Assembly: GCF_014145635.1 (NCBI RefSeq)
Contig: NZ_JACHTC010000007.1
Coordinates: 1 to 64,000 of the forward strand
Origin: Myroides sp. WP-1
GTDB taxonomy: Bacteria; Bacteroidota; Bacteroidia; Flavobacteriales; Flavobacteriaceae
DNA: 64,000 nucleotides
Direction of reading: 5' to 3'
The notes beneath the pieces were generated by a model. That model searched no databases. It was not told the DNA's origin and saw nothing but the letters and a program-made list of their open reading frames with translations. The translations under genes were made by a program, and so were the position numbers. This document shows, piece by piece, positions 1-7,725 of this stretch. The first letter of the stretch is position 1; the number at the start of each line of letters is the position of its first letter.

Positions 1-125
1 TAGCAAACTTTATCCATTCAGAGTGAGAGAAAGGGGGACATTGTCTCTCTTTCCTCTCTGAAAAATAAATGTTTTTATTGCTTATTATCCGCACCCAAAA
101 AGTTGCATTTATAAGTTGAATTCAA

Positions 126-479
126 GTGTTTCATACTACGAAGCCAATAAATGTTATATCTCAATTAGTTAATACACATGAGTTTTTAAATACGAGTGAT
201 TCTTTTATAAAAGAATTATTAGAAATATCAACTATTAAAACTCCTGATGAATTAAGAATAAAAATTTTAGCAAAGATAACAGGTCACCGTAGTCCTTTTA
301 AAGGGATTAGAGAGTTGTCAGATATCTTTAAAAGTAAAATTGATAATGAAATTTCTAATTTTTCTAAGTTAATTGAGATGTGTGGTAATGCAGAAGCATT
401 AGAAATTGACTATGATCTTAAAGATAAATTAAGGTATATCATATCAGATATAATTTTGTATGGATCTACTAAAAATTGA
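126..479 (+). CDS. Hypothetical protein, possibly cargo of an integrated element
   Basis: I do not recognise this 117-residue protein. It is soluble and rich in Lys, Ile and Glu, with no signal peptide, membrane segment or obvious motif. The first possible start is GTG at 126, because an in-frame TGA lies at 117-119. No ATG occurs near the N-terminus, so the gene could be a fragment. It is AT-rich even for this genome and sits between the window edge and an att-like repeat at 607-625. That fits accessory DNA inserted at tRNA-Ser, but this is inference. Confidence 0.45.
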   Translation: MFHTTKPINVISQLVNTHEFLNTSDSFIKELLEISTIKTPDELRIKILAKITGHRSPFKGIRELSDIFKSKIDNEISNFSKLIEMCGNAEALEIDYDLKDKLRYIISDIILYGSTKN

Positions 480-555
480 TATTTAATATTTTTAAAAGAT
501 AATTACAAAACTTTAAGGACGATTGGTGTTAACTGTCCCCTTATTTGTCCCCTGA

Positions 556-602
556 AAAACAAAACCCTTTGTAATGTGCTGAATTACAAAGGGTTTTGTT
601 TT
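556..602. terminator. Strong 20-bp stem terminator
   Basis: A 20-bp perfect inverted repeat (556-575 / 583-602) with a 7-nt loop has A-rich and T-rich outer arms, so it can stop transcription from either side. It follows the orphan ORF and directly precedes the att-like repeat. Confidence 0.8.
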
Positions 603-606
603 TTAA

Positions 607-625
607 TTGCAGAGAGGAAGGGATT
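607..625. repeat. 19-bp direct repeat of the tRNA-Ser 3' end (att-like)
   Basis: The 19 bases here are identical to 794-812, which form the 3' end of tRNA-Ser plus two flanking bases. The copies are 187 bp apart in the same orientation. Duplication of a tRNA 3' end is the usual signature of site-specific integration by tyrosine recombinases. No integrase is visible in the window, so the element would lie to the left or be a remnant. The DNA between the copies (626-793) has no convincing gene. Confidence 0.6.
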
Positions 626-764
626 ACCTCCGCTTCGCTACGGTTTTCCCAAATAAGGTTATTTTTCTCAAGAAAAACCACGGCACCGCTGTGCTTTGCC
701 TTGTTTTTTTATTTGTAACGCCTCTTCGGTGAGCGAGCTCCCCACGAGACTTATACAAATAAAA

Positions 765-790
765 AAACCACCAACATCCGTTGGTGGTTT
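765..790 (-). terminator. Terminator of tRNA-Ser / ansA transcript
   Basis: An 11-bp stem (765-775 / 780-790) has a 4-nt loop and is followed on the minus strand by a T-rich run. It lies just downstream of tRNA-Ser. Confidence 0.8.
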
Positions 791-796
791 TCCTTG

Positions 797-881
797 CAGA
801 GAGGAAGGGATTCGAACCCTCGATACGTTGCCGTATACACACTTTCCAGGCGTGCGCCTTCGACCACTCGGCCACCTCTCT
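797..881 (-). tRNA. tRNA-Ser (anticodon GGA)
   Basis: The 85-nt sequence has a 7-bp acceptor stem (875-881 with 798-804) and discriminator G. It has the long variable arm of class II tRNAs, the GGTTCGAATCC T-arm and a loop reading CTGGAAA, giving anticodon GGA. CCA is not encoded. It begins only 7 bases after the ansA stop codon and may be processed from that transcript. Confidence 0.95.
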
Positions 882-888
882 TTGTATA

Positions 889-1917
889 TTAAACTTCCAT
901 TTCGCCACAAATAGGCGTTTCAAAAGCTACTTTAAAATCTTGAACATTGGGTTGTGCTAACAAATACATCAATTTTGTAATGGCGGCTTCTGTAGTAATA
1001 TCTTTCCCCGAAATAACGCCAATCTCTTTGAGTTCTGTACTTGTTTCGTATTTTCCCATCATCACACTACCACTAGAACATTGCGTTACATTAACAATCT
1101 TTAATCCCTTTTGGGTTGCACAACGCAACGTTTCTAAAAACCAAGGTTCTGTTGGAGCATTTCCTGCACCGTATGTTTCCAAGATGATTCCCTCTAAATT
1201 TGGAATGGCCAAAATCGCCTCCAAAACTTGTTGCTGAATCCCCGGAAATAAACGTAAAATCATTACGTTACGAGACATCTTTTTGTGAACAGTCAGCGGC
1301 AAAGATAACGGTTTTTGTAACAATAACGAATGGTTGATACGCAAATTTACACCCGATTCTGCCAAATGTGGAACATTGGGAGAGGTAAACGCATTGAACA
1401 ATTCTGCACTGACTTTAGAGGTGCGATTACCGCGGTATAATTTATATTCAAAATACAAACAAACCTCTTGGATAACTGGTACATTGTTCTCCTGTAGCGC
1501 CGCAATTTGAATCGCTGTAATTAAATTTTCTTTGGCATCCGTACGCAAATCGCCAATAGGCAGTTGAGATCCTGTAAGAATAACAGGCTTGTGGACATTT
1601 TCCAACATAAAGCTCAAAGCCGAAGCAGAATAAGACATCGTATCAGAACCGTGTAAAATAACAAAACCGTCAAAGCGATCGTAATTGTCTTCTACAATAC
1701 TAGCCATCTGAACCCATAGATCCGGCTGCATATCGGAGGAGTCAATCGGAACTTCAAACGAATAAGTCTCTATGGCACAATCCAGCAAATGTAATTCTGG
1801 AATGCGCTCAACCAATTGATCAAAGTTAAACGCGCGCAAAGCACCCGTTTTAAAATCTTTAACCATACCAATGGTACCGCCCGTATAGATGAGTAGAATA
1901 GAAGGTTTAGTATTCAT
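889..1917 (-). CDS. ansA: Type I L-asparaginase
   Basis: Hydrolyses L-asparagine to aspartate and ammonia. The 342-residue protein lacks a signal peptide, as expected for the cytoplasmic type I enzyme. The first catalytic Thr lies in TGGTIG (residues 12-17) and the second in HGSDTM (89-94). A conserved TGSQLP block follows at 115-120. The start codon overlaps the upstream acyltransferase by 11 bp, so the two are probably translated from one message. tRNA-Ser follows almost at once. Confidence 0.95.
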   Translation of the reverse strand: MNTKPSILLIYTGGTIGMVKDFKTGALRAFNFDQLVERIPELHLLDCAIETYSFEVPIDSSDMQPDLWVQMASIVEDNYDRFDGFVILHGSDTMSYSASALSFMLENVHKPVILTGSQLPIGDLRTDAKENLITAIQIAALQENNVPVIQEVCLYFEYKLYRGNRTSKVSAELFNAFTSPNVPHLAESGVNLRINHSLLLQKPLSLPLTVHKKMSRNVMILRLFPGIQQQVLEAILAIPNLEGIILETYGAGNAPTEPWFLETLRCATQKGLKIVNVTQCSSGSVMMGKYETSTELKEIGVISGKDITTEAAITKLMYLLAQPNVQDFKVAFETPICGEMEV

Positions 1918-3043
1918 CCTGTAACTTTAATTTATTCACTACAGGATTGGCATACATCGCTAAAAAGTTATCCACCACTTTTTGCTCCTGTTTATTGACG
2001 CGCAACTCTAAACGACGCTCAAATAATTGTCGTTCTTTTTCGCTGTAGCGGTCAGCAAATTTAGTTGTATTGTGCAAAATATCATACGCGATATAGTTGG
2101 TCGGCCACAAGTGATAATTGGTGATAATCGAATGGTCAATTACTTGAGCTAAAGCTTGTAATTGCTTATTCGGTTTATCGGCAATGGCTTTTATTTGATC
2201 CAATTCGGTATCAATAATATCGCCAATGTGAATGTGAATCCCTTTTTTCTGACCGATGATCCCACTGTATAAGTTGATGAAATCTTCGTTTTTTTCTTTG
2301 ATATAAGTCTCATTATTGGCAATCGCCAATAGTTGAGGCATTTTTAAGGCATCTGTCGGATCGTATTCATACGAGATAGAAACAGGAACAATCTTCAATT
2401 GTTTGAAGTAGTCCATTAAATTTTCTTCCCCCGCATCCATACCGATCATTTTTAATACCCCTGTATTCGTAGCGTCATTTCCGTCTTTGGTACGGCCTTC
2501 GCGTTGGGCAATCCAAACCGAACGATTCTCTTCTACAATTAAATTGTGAATGTATTCTGACATTAGACGAGAGCTTTCTAATAGTTCTCTAGGGGTTAGT
2601 TTTCTGCGCACCAAGAAGTTGCGGTTTACTTTGGCCAAAGCCAATAGAAACGATTTCTGTACTAAGTTATCCCCAATAGCAGAAGCCGTCATCGTCAGGC
2701 CGTGATCTTTTAAGGTTACGTTCAATAAAGACGTATCCATAATAATGTCACGGTGATTCGATATATATAAGTAAGCAGTATCTTTTTCTAATTTCTCAAA
2801 ACCAGACGTCGAAAGTCCGTTGGAACTCTTTTCTAAGATTCGACGAATAGAGTGGTAGGCAAATTCTTCTTGAAATTGCTGAATTGAGGTTACTTTACTC
2901 AAATCTTCCATCCATTCCTGTTCGGTTTTATTTGGAAAAGTAAAACCCATTAACGCTTTAACCATGGGATGCTTAGAGATCTTTTGTAAGACCTCATTGA
3001 CTTCATGGTCGTGATAATGGCGTATTGAATCAAACTTAGACAT
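1907..3043 (-). CDS. 1-acyl-glycerol-3-phosphate acyltransferase-like protein
   Basis: A 378-residue member of the PlsB/PlsC acyltransferase superfamily, which acylates glycerol phosphate or lysophosphatidate in membrane lipid synthesis. Block I is SNHRDIIMD (around residues 95-103). A QREGRTKDG segment corresponds to the acyl-acceptor EGTR block. The spacing after His is one residue longer than the textbook HX4D; from memory this form is common in Bacteroidota homologues. No membrane segment is obvious. It overlaps ansA by 11 bp. The substrate is not certain. Confidence 0.8.
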   Translation of the reverse strand: MSKFDSIRHYHDHEVNEVLQKISKHPMVKALMGFTFPNKTEQEWMEDLSKVTSIQQFQEEFAYHSIRRILEKSSNGLSTSGFEKLEKDTAYLYISNHRDIIMDTSLLNVTLKDHGLTMTASAIGDNLVQKSFLLALAKVNRNFLVRRKLTPRELLESSRLMSEYIHNLIVEENRSVWIAQREGRTKDGNDATNTGVLKMIGMDAGEENLMDYFKQLKIVPVSISYEYDPTDALKMPQLLAIANNETYIKEKNEDFINLYSGIIGQKKGIHIHIGDIIDTELDQIKAIADKPNKQLQALAQVIDHSIITNYHLWPTNYIAYDILHNTTKFADRYSEKERQLFERRLELRVNKQEQKVVDNFLAMYANPVVNKLKLQDEY

Positions 3044-3097
3044 TAGTGTTTTAAATATTTATGTAAACTGAAATGTTATGTTTTCTATCTTATACAA

Positions 3098-3868
3098 TTA
3101 AACACCAAAAATAGCTTTTGAATTGGCTGTAGTTTGGTAAGCAATTGTTTCTAAAGGAAGCGCATATAATTCGGCTAGCTTTTCAGCGATGTTCAAAATA
3201 TAGGCACTTTCGTTTCTTTTCCCTCTAAAAGGGACTGGTGCAAGATACGGAGAATCAGTTTCTAATACGATATGATCTAACGGTATTTTATGTAAAAACT
3301 GATCAATCTTTCCATTTTTAAAGGTTGCTACACCTCCGATACCCAATTTTAGGTTATAGCTGATGGCTTGTTGTGCTTGTTCTTCCGTTCCTGAAAAACA
3401 GTGAAAAATACCCCGGAGGTCTTTTCCTTTCTCGAGTTCCAAAACTTCAAACACTTCATCAAATGCATCTCTACAATGAATATTGATAGGAAGATCGTAC
3501 TTTTTTGCAAGCTGAATTTGGTGCTGAAAAGCCTCTTGTTGAATAGACAAGGTCGTCTTATCCCAGTACAAATCCACGCCAATTTCACCAACCGCATAAT
3601 ACTTGCGTCTTGCTAACTCTTTTTCTACAAAAGCGAGCTCCTCTTTATACGTCTCTGGCTTTACATCGGTGGGATGTAATCCCATCATTAAAAAGATGCA
3701 ATCAGGAAACGCTGCCTCCAAATCAAACATCGCTTGCGCGTAGCTCGAATCAATGGCAGGTATAAAAAAACGCGTAACTCCGTTTGTTATTGCGCGATTT
3801 ATTGTTTCTTTGCGATCTTCCGCAAATGCATCTGAATACAGATGGGTGTGAGTATCGGTAAAAATCAT
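3098..3868 (-). CDS. TatD family metal-dependent deoxyribonuclease
   Basis: A 256-residue TIM-barrel hydrolase of the TatD family. Predicted metal ligands are H7 and H9 (THTHL), E95 (GEIGVD), H131 (HCRDAF), H156 (HCFSGT) and D205 (ETDSPYLAP), so the full catalytic set is present. Family members act as 3'-5' exonucleases or endonucleases in DNA repair and degradation. The length is normal. It is transcribed divergently from the retropepsin-like gene at 3949. A TACTTTTG -7 box sits at 3908-3915 on the minus strand. Confidence 0.93.
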   Translation of the reverse strand: MIFTDTHTHLYSDAFAEDRKETINRAITNGVTRFFIPAIDSSYAQAMFDLEAAFPDCIFLMMGLHPTDVKPETYKEELAFVEKELARRKYYAVGEIGVDLYWDKTTLSIQQEAFQHQIQLAKKYDLPINIHCRDAFDEVFEVLELEKGKDLRGIFHCFSGTEEQAQQAISYNLKLGIGGVATFKNGKIDQFLHKIPLDHIVLETDSPYLAPVPFRGKRNESAYILNIAEKLAELYALPLETIAYQTTANSKAIFGV

Positions 3869-3948
3869 GCTTTGGTAATATTCTACAAAGTAGTATCTTT
3901 CAAACTACAAAAGTACCTTATAAAAAGTATTAAAACTAAACTTAATTG

Positions 3949-4386
3949 ATGGAAAACTATAAAGATTGGTTAAAAAAAGAGCGCTATAAGCAAATTCGCT
4001 TCAAGATAGCGCGAACAAACCACCTTTTTGTACGTGTAAAAGTAAATGGAGTATGGGGTGATTTCATCCTAGATACAGGGGCCTCAAACAGTTGTATTGA
4101 TTTTGATCAAGCCTCGCATTTTGGATTAATTGCTTCAGAATCAGAAACAAGAGCTTCGGGAGCTGGAGCAAATGGTATGATGACACAAGTGTCGTACAAT
4201 AACGAAATCCAAATGGGAAGATGGAAGAAAAACAGTTTTAATTTTGTCTTGTTGGATTTAAGTCACGTAAATACCGCATTGACAGAGTATAAAACAAAAA
4301 ATGTTCACGGAATTGTAGGGTCTGATGTTTTTGGATTAGGTCAAGCAATTCTCGACTATGGACAACAGACCCTATATTTGAAATAA
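3949..4386 (+). CDS. Retropepsin-like clan AA aspartic protease
   Basis: A 145-residue single-domain protein. The motif FILDTGASNS (D42-T43-G44-A45) is the active-site loop of retroviral-type aspartic proteases, which work as dimers. HGIVGSDVFG near residue 125 matches the second hydrophobic-hydrophobic-Gly motif of the family. No signal peptide is seen. ATG at 3949 is preferred over TTG at 3946. Bacterial clan AA proteins of this type are widespread but mostly uncharacterised; the substrate is unknown. Confidence 0.85.
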   Translation: MENYKDWLKKERYKQIRFKIARTNHLFVRVKVNGVWGDFILDTGASNSCIDFDQASHFGLIASESETRASGAGANGMMTQVSYNNEIQMGRWKKNSFNFVLLDLSHVNTALTEYKTKNVHGIVGSDVFGLGQAILDYGQQTLYLK

Positions 4387-4388
4387 CC

Positions 4389-4958
4389 TTATTTTTTATA
4401 GTATTCTTTGGCTACTAACTCCAGTTCTTCATACCATTCAGAACCGTATTTGCGAGTCAAAGGATCTTTTAAAAATTTATACACAGGAACTTCTAATTCT
4501 TTTCCTAAAGCACAAGCATCGCTGCAAATATGCCACTTGTGGTAATTGACCGCCGAAAAAGAAGAATATTCCTTAATGCGAATCGGATATAGATGACAGG
4601 AAATAGGTTTTTTCCAATCTATTTTTTGCTCTAAATACGCTTTTTCAATTCCACATAATGCCATCCCGTTGTCATATATAACATAAGCACACTCTCCTCC
4701 GTGAATCAAAGGTGTTTCATATTCTCCATCTTCACCTATGATGTATGTACCTTGTTGTTCAATAGCTGCTACGCCTTCTGGACGTAAATAAGGTTTTACC
4801 GTTTCAAAGATTTCATCTAAAATAACCGTCTCTTCCTTCTCTACAGGAGCACCCGCATCTCCATCAATGCAACACTGACCTTTACAGGCTGTTAGGTTGC
4901 AAACAAATTCTTTTTCTAAAATATCCTCAGATACTAAGGCTTGACCGATTTGAAACAT
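4389..4958 (-). CDS. DUF3109 family cysteine-cluster protein
   Basis: From the ATG at 4958 the protein has 189 residues. A GTG at 4979 would add seven residues but does not match the usual start of the family. An N-terminal cysteine cluster (C20, C25, C29, C30) and further cysteines (ALCGIE, CHLYPIR, HICSDAC) resemble Fe-S or zinc centres of the YkgJ/DUF3109 group. The biochemical role is not established. It converges on the retropepsin gene with 2 bp between stop codons. Confidence 0.85.
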   Translation of the reverse strand: MFQIGQALVSEDILEKEFVCNLTACKGQCCIDGDAGAPVEKEETVILDEIFETVKPYLRPEGVAAIEQQGTYIIGEDGEYETPLIHGGECAYVIYDNGMALCGIEKAYLEQKIDWKKPISCHLYPIRIKEYSSFSAVNYHKWHICSDACALGKELEVPVYKFLKDPLTRKYGSEWYEELELVAKEYYKK

Positions 4959-5311
4959 GTTGATAATTTTTAAGCGCACAAAATTACAAATCTTTCTCGG
5001 ATGTTTCTGCTTTCCATTTCTTCAACTTCTATTTTATAATCAAACTAAATTGCTCGTATAGAAACACATCCTTTCTTCGTGTTCTAAAAAATAAGAAAAG
5101 GAGATGCTTACCCAAAGCCAGTAATATCAAACCTGTAAATTGATAGTTTGTAAAGGTTGCTAACGGAAAGTTTTACTGATCAAATGAGCTTTTGACCCTT
5201 TTTTTTATCATTTATCGGCTGTTAAATTATTTGGTGGTAATGTTAAAGCATTCTCTAGATGGTTTTTATTTCGTACTTTCGAAGAATTGAATTAAAATCT
5301 TTTGAGAAATA
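4959..5311. other. Intergenic region without a recognised gene
   Basis: This 353-bp AT-rich stretch separates divergent genes. I see no ORF of useful length, tRNA or strong hairpin. It presumably holds the promoters of the DUF3109 gene and of the small membrane protein at 5312. A weak -7-like TACTTTCG lies near 5274. Confidence 0.5.
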
Positions 5312-5506
5312 ATGAAAATATTCAGTTACATTATTATTGCATTTGTTGTTGCCTTAATTGTATTAAATATCACAATGCTTGATTTTAATAACTTATTTCA
5401 AGGAAACAGTTTAATTGCTTTAATTGGTATAGTAGCACTTTTGTGTGCTGTTTGTATTCTGTTGATTTACAGAACTTCAAAGTTAATTGACGAGAAAACA
5501 AAATAG
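5312..5506 (+). CDS. Small two-helix membrane protein
   Basis: A 64-residue protein of unknown function. It has two predicted membrane helices (about residues 5-24 and 33-53) and a charged C-terminal tail (SKLIDEKTK). It ends 6 bp before the flavoprotein gene at 5513, so the two are very likely co-transcribed. Its high hydrophobicity and regular start codon make it a credible gene despite its size. Confidence 0.7.
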   Translation: MKIFSYIIIAFVVALIVLNITMLDFNNLFQGNSLIALIGIVALLCAVCILLIYRTSKLIDEKTK

Positions 5507-5512
5507 ATCACC

Positions 5513-6127
5513 ATGTTGGTTTATGATGTTTTAATTATTGGAGGAGGAGTTTCCGGAGTTTCTTGTGCCCAGATCTTAGGTAGTGCTGAAAAAAAAGCCT
5601 TCATGGAAGGAAAAAAAATCGGCATTATTATGCATCAAAAGGGGAGTATGTTACAAGATGCAGTGTTTAACAATGCATTTGGTATCCAACCAGGAACATT
5701 AGGAAGTGATTTACTTACCCAAGCGAAAGAAAATTTGCAAATCTATGCTAACATTACCCAAATAGAAGGTGAAAAAGTAAACAAAATCACGAGAAATCAC
5801 GATCAATTGTTTGCGATAGAAACGAATAAATCCAACTATTTGGCGCGTGTACTTGTTGTCGCTATTAATTCTAGTGCAACATTCGCAATTGAAGGATTGA
5901 TGGAGTATGTGCAACCACACAAAAAATCAATACCAGCGAAGAATAGAGTGCAATTGAAAAATATAGATCACCTTGTTGCCGAAGGGATTTATGTAGCAGG
6001 TACATTAGCGGGACATCGCAGTCAACTTGCTATTGCAGCTGGAAGTGGCGCTGCTGTTGCAACAGACATCCTTACCCTGTGGAATGATGGCGTTGAAACA
6101 CACAGCCATGACAGTATTAGAAAATAA
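5513..6127 (+). CDS. Short FAD-dependent oxidoreductase, thioredoxin reductase-like
   Basis: This 204-residue protein starts with a dinucleotide-binding fold (DVLIIGGGVSG, residues 5-15). It ends with GIYVAGTLAGHRSQ...AAGSGAAVA, the C-terminal FAD motif of the thioredoxin reductase/FAD oxidoreductase family. It is about 100 residues shorter than thioredoxin reductase. It lacks both the central NAD(P)H-binding domain and the redox CxxC. It may therefore use another electron donor or act with a partner. It follows a small membrane protein by 6 bp. Confidence 0.7.
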   Translation: MLVYDVLIIGGGVSGVSCAQILGSAEKKAFMEGKKIGIIMHQKGSMLQDAVFNNAFGIQPGTLGSDLLTQAKENLQIYANITQIEGEKVNKITRNHDQLFAIETNKSNYLARVLVVAINSSATFAIEGLMEYVQPHKKSIPAKNRVQLKNIDHLVAEGIYVAGTLAGHRSQLAIAAGSGAAVATDILTLWNDGVETHSHDSIRK

Positions 6128-6149
6128 CAATATTAGATCATTTTAGTAC

Positions 6150-6179
6150 AAAAGACATCCTTTGCGATGTCTTTTTTTT
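6150..6179 (+). terminator. Terminator after flavoprotein gene
   Basis: A 10-bp stem (6150-6159 / 6166-6175) with a 6-nt loop is followed by a run of T. Confidence 0.85.
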
Positions 6180-6238
6180 CTAGTTGGATATTCGCATTTT
6201 TCTTATTTCTCCCTATTTATAGTGATCTTTTATGTGAT

Positions 6239-6272
6239 TTTGATTTTCTTTAAAGAAAGAAGTTTACCTTCG
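6239..6272 (+). promoter_or_regulatory. Possible promoter of DUF805 gene
   Basis: TTTG at 6239-6242 and TACCTTCG at 6265-6272 resemble the Bacteroidota -33 and -7 boxes with 22 bp between them. The -7 box has one mismatch to TAnnTTTG. Confidence 0.4.
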
Positions 6273-6299
6273 CTACATAAAAATTAAAAATAGATTGAG

Positions 6300-6677
6300 A
6301 TGGAACTGAATTTTACTACATTAAAAGAGAATTTTATCAACATTTTAAAGAATCATTATACTGATTTTGATGGACGTGTAAGACGTAAAGAATATTGGTC
6401 ATTTACCCTAGTTAGTGTAATTATCTCTATTGTTTTAGGAATTGTAGATCGTATTTTAGGAAGTTTTGGTTATGTAGGAACGCTTTACAGCTTAGCTGTT
6501 TTAGTACCTTCATTAGGACTTTTAGCTCGTCGTTTACACGATACAGGAAAAAGTGGTTGGTGGATGTTGTTGGGATTAACTGGAATTGGTGCTCTTGTTG
6601 TACTTTATTTCGCTTGTATTGATGGAACAGTAGGTTCTAATGAGTACGGTCAGGATCCAAAAGCAGGAGAAAGATAG
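6300..6677 (+). CDS. DUF805 domain membrane protein
   Basis: A 125-residue integral membrane protein. The FDGRVRRKEYW segment near residue 25 and LARRLHDTGKSGWW near residue 80 are the two signature blocks of DUF805. Three or four hydrophobic helices surround them. The family is widespread and has no settled function. The gene stands alone, with its own candidate promoter upstream and a shared hairpin downstream. Confidence 0.92.
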   Translation: MELNFTTLKENFINILKNHYTDFDGRVRRKEYWSFTLVSVIISIVLGIVDRILGSFGYVGTLYSLAVLVPSLGLLARRLHDTGKSGWWMLLGLTGIGALVVLYFACIDGTVGSNEYGQDPKAGER

Positions 6678-6696
6678 ATTTTTTGGTTTACAGTTT

Positions 6697-6750
6697 ACAG
6701 TTTACGGTTTACAGCAAACCATAAACTGTAAGCTGTCAACCGTAAACAGT
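6697..6750. repeat. Imperfect inverted repeat built from TTTACAG units, likely bidirectional terminator
   Basis: 19-nt arms at 6697-6715 and 6732-6750 match at 17 positions and flank a 16-nt loop. Several 7-base TTTACAG/TTTACGG units run through 6687-6715. It lies between the converging DUF805 and PCMD genes. Confidence 0.6.
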
Positions 6751-6755
6751 CTTGC

Positions 6756-7721
6756 CTATTCATATACTAATCCTACATTGTCAATCCACAGTCTGCTGTT
6801 TTCATTTCCAATGTAAGCTCCTCCGTTACTAGAAGAAAACTGAACGATAAGATGGGTAACTGGATCGTTGGCAGTTCCCCAACCTTCTTCTATAATTTCT
6901 GTCATTTGTCCTTTGCTATTGCGGGTATAATCAGTGAAAATACCTGTGCGAAGTGCCATTTCTTTTTGATAGATCGACTGGTGACTAATATCGCCGTAGT
7001 GAATGTTAAGTTGAAACTTATTTTTCCACTCTTTTTCGGTTTCTGTTAAGTTTAGCCAAGCGGTTCCTACGCGTTTAGCATGAACTTTACCATCCTTGTC
7101 TTCCCATCTATTTTGCAATAAAATGCGTATTTCAGCTTTGTCGTTTTGACTTAATACTGTTCCTTTTCCCATGCCATTCACTCGACTCGATTTGCCTCCA
7201 GTGGTTACTTTATAATCAAACTGCAAAGCCTTGGGTTTTTTGGTAAAGGGAATTCCTGTTACAAGTTTGCTTTGTGGATTTTTGGTATCTGTAATAGGCT
7301 CAATCATTTCGCCTAAGAAAATGGTTCCACTAGCCAATACGTTGATGTTGATAACTCCCAAAACTTTAACTCGTTCTACTTTTGTTTCAAGTCGAGCAGC
7401 AAATCCTTTGCCTCTCTTTTCGGGAAATACAGTTACACTGCCTTTCGTAATACCACTTACAACGGCTAAAACCGAAGAAGTGGCCCAAGGAGAACGTATA
7501 TTTTTATAGGGCGTATTGTCTTTTAAGGTGTCTTTACTGTCGTTTATGGAATAGAGATAACGCGTATTGCCGCCAATAAGTAGAGATTCTTTTATCTCTC
7601 GTACTTGCCATTGGTTCATATTTCCAAAAGGGAGTAACTCAAATCGTTCCTTTTGTGCCCAAAGACTTGTGGATAACAAAAGGCAAACCATAAAGGAAAT
7701 CATTCGCAAATAAGTCTTCAT
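6756..7721 (-). CDS. PCMD domain secreted protein
   Basis: A 321-residue protein with a signal peptide ending at SLWAQ (about residue 22). The C-terminal part, with QFDYKV, IRILLQNRWEDKDG and the final RLWIDNVGLVYE, resembles the PCMD (putative carbohydrate metabolism) beta-sandwich domain of Bacteroidota surface proteins. No lipobox is seen. It is the third gene after the Omp85-like and phosphoethanolamine transferase genes on the same strand, 4 bp after the latter. That suggests a role at the cell envelope. Confidence 0.7.
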   Translation of the reverse strand: MKTYLRMISFMVCLLLSTSLWAQKERFELLPFGNMNQWQVREIKESLLIGGNTRYLYSINDSKDTLKDNTPYKNIRSPWATSSVLAVVSGITKGSVTVFPEKRGKGFAARLETKVERVKVLGVININVLASGTIFLGEMIEPITDTKNPQSKLVTGIPFTKKPKALQFDYKVTTGGKSSRVNGMGKGTVLSQNDKAEIRILLQNRWEDKDGKVHAKRVGTAWLNLTETEKEWKNKFQLNIHYGDISHQSIYQKEMALRTGIFTDYTRNSKGQMTEIIEEGWGTANDPVTHLIVQFSSSNGGAYIGNENSRLWIDNVGLVYE

Positions 7722-7725
7722 ATTT

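Noticed and set aside
624..923. Overlapping ORFs of 72-99 codons across the tRNA-Ser region on both strands
   Set aside because: They run through the tRNA gene, its terminator and the ansA end, and look like chance frames.
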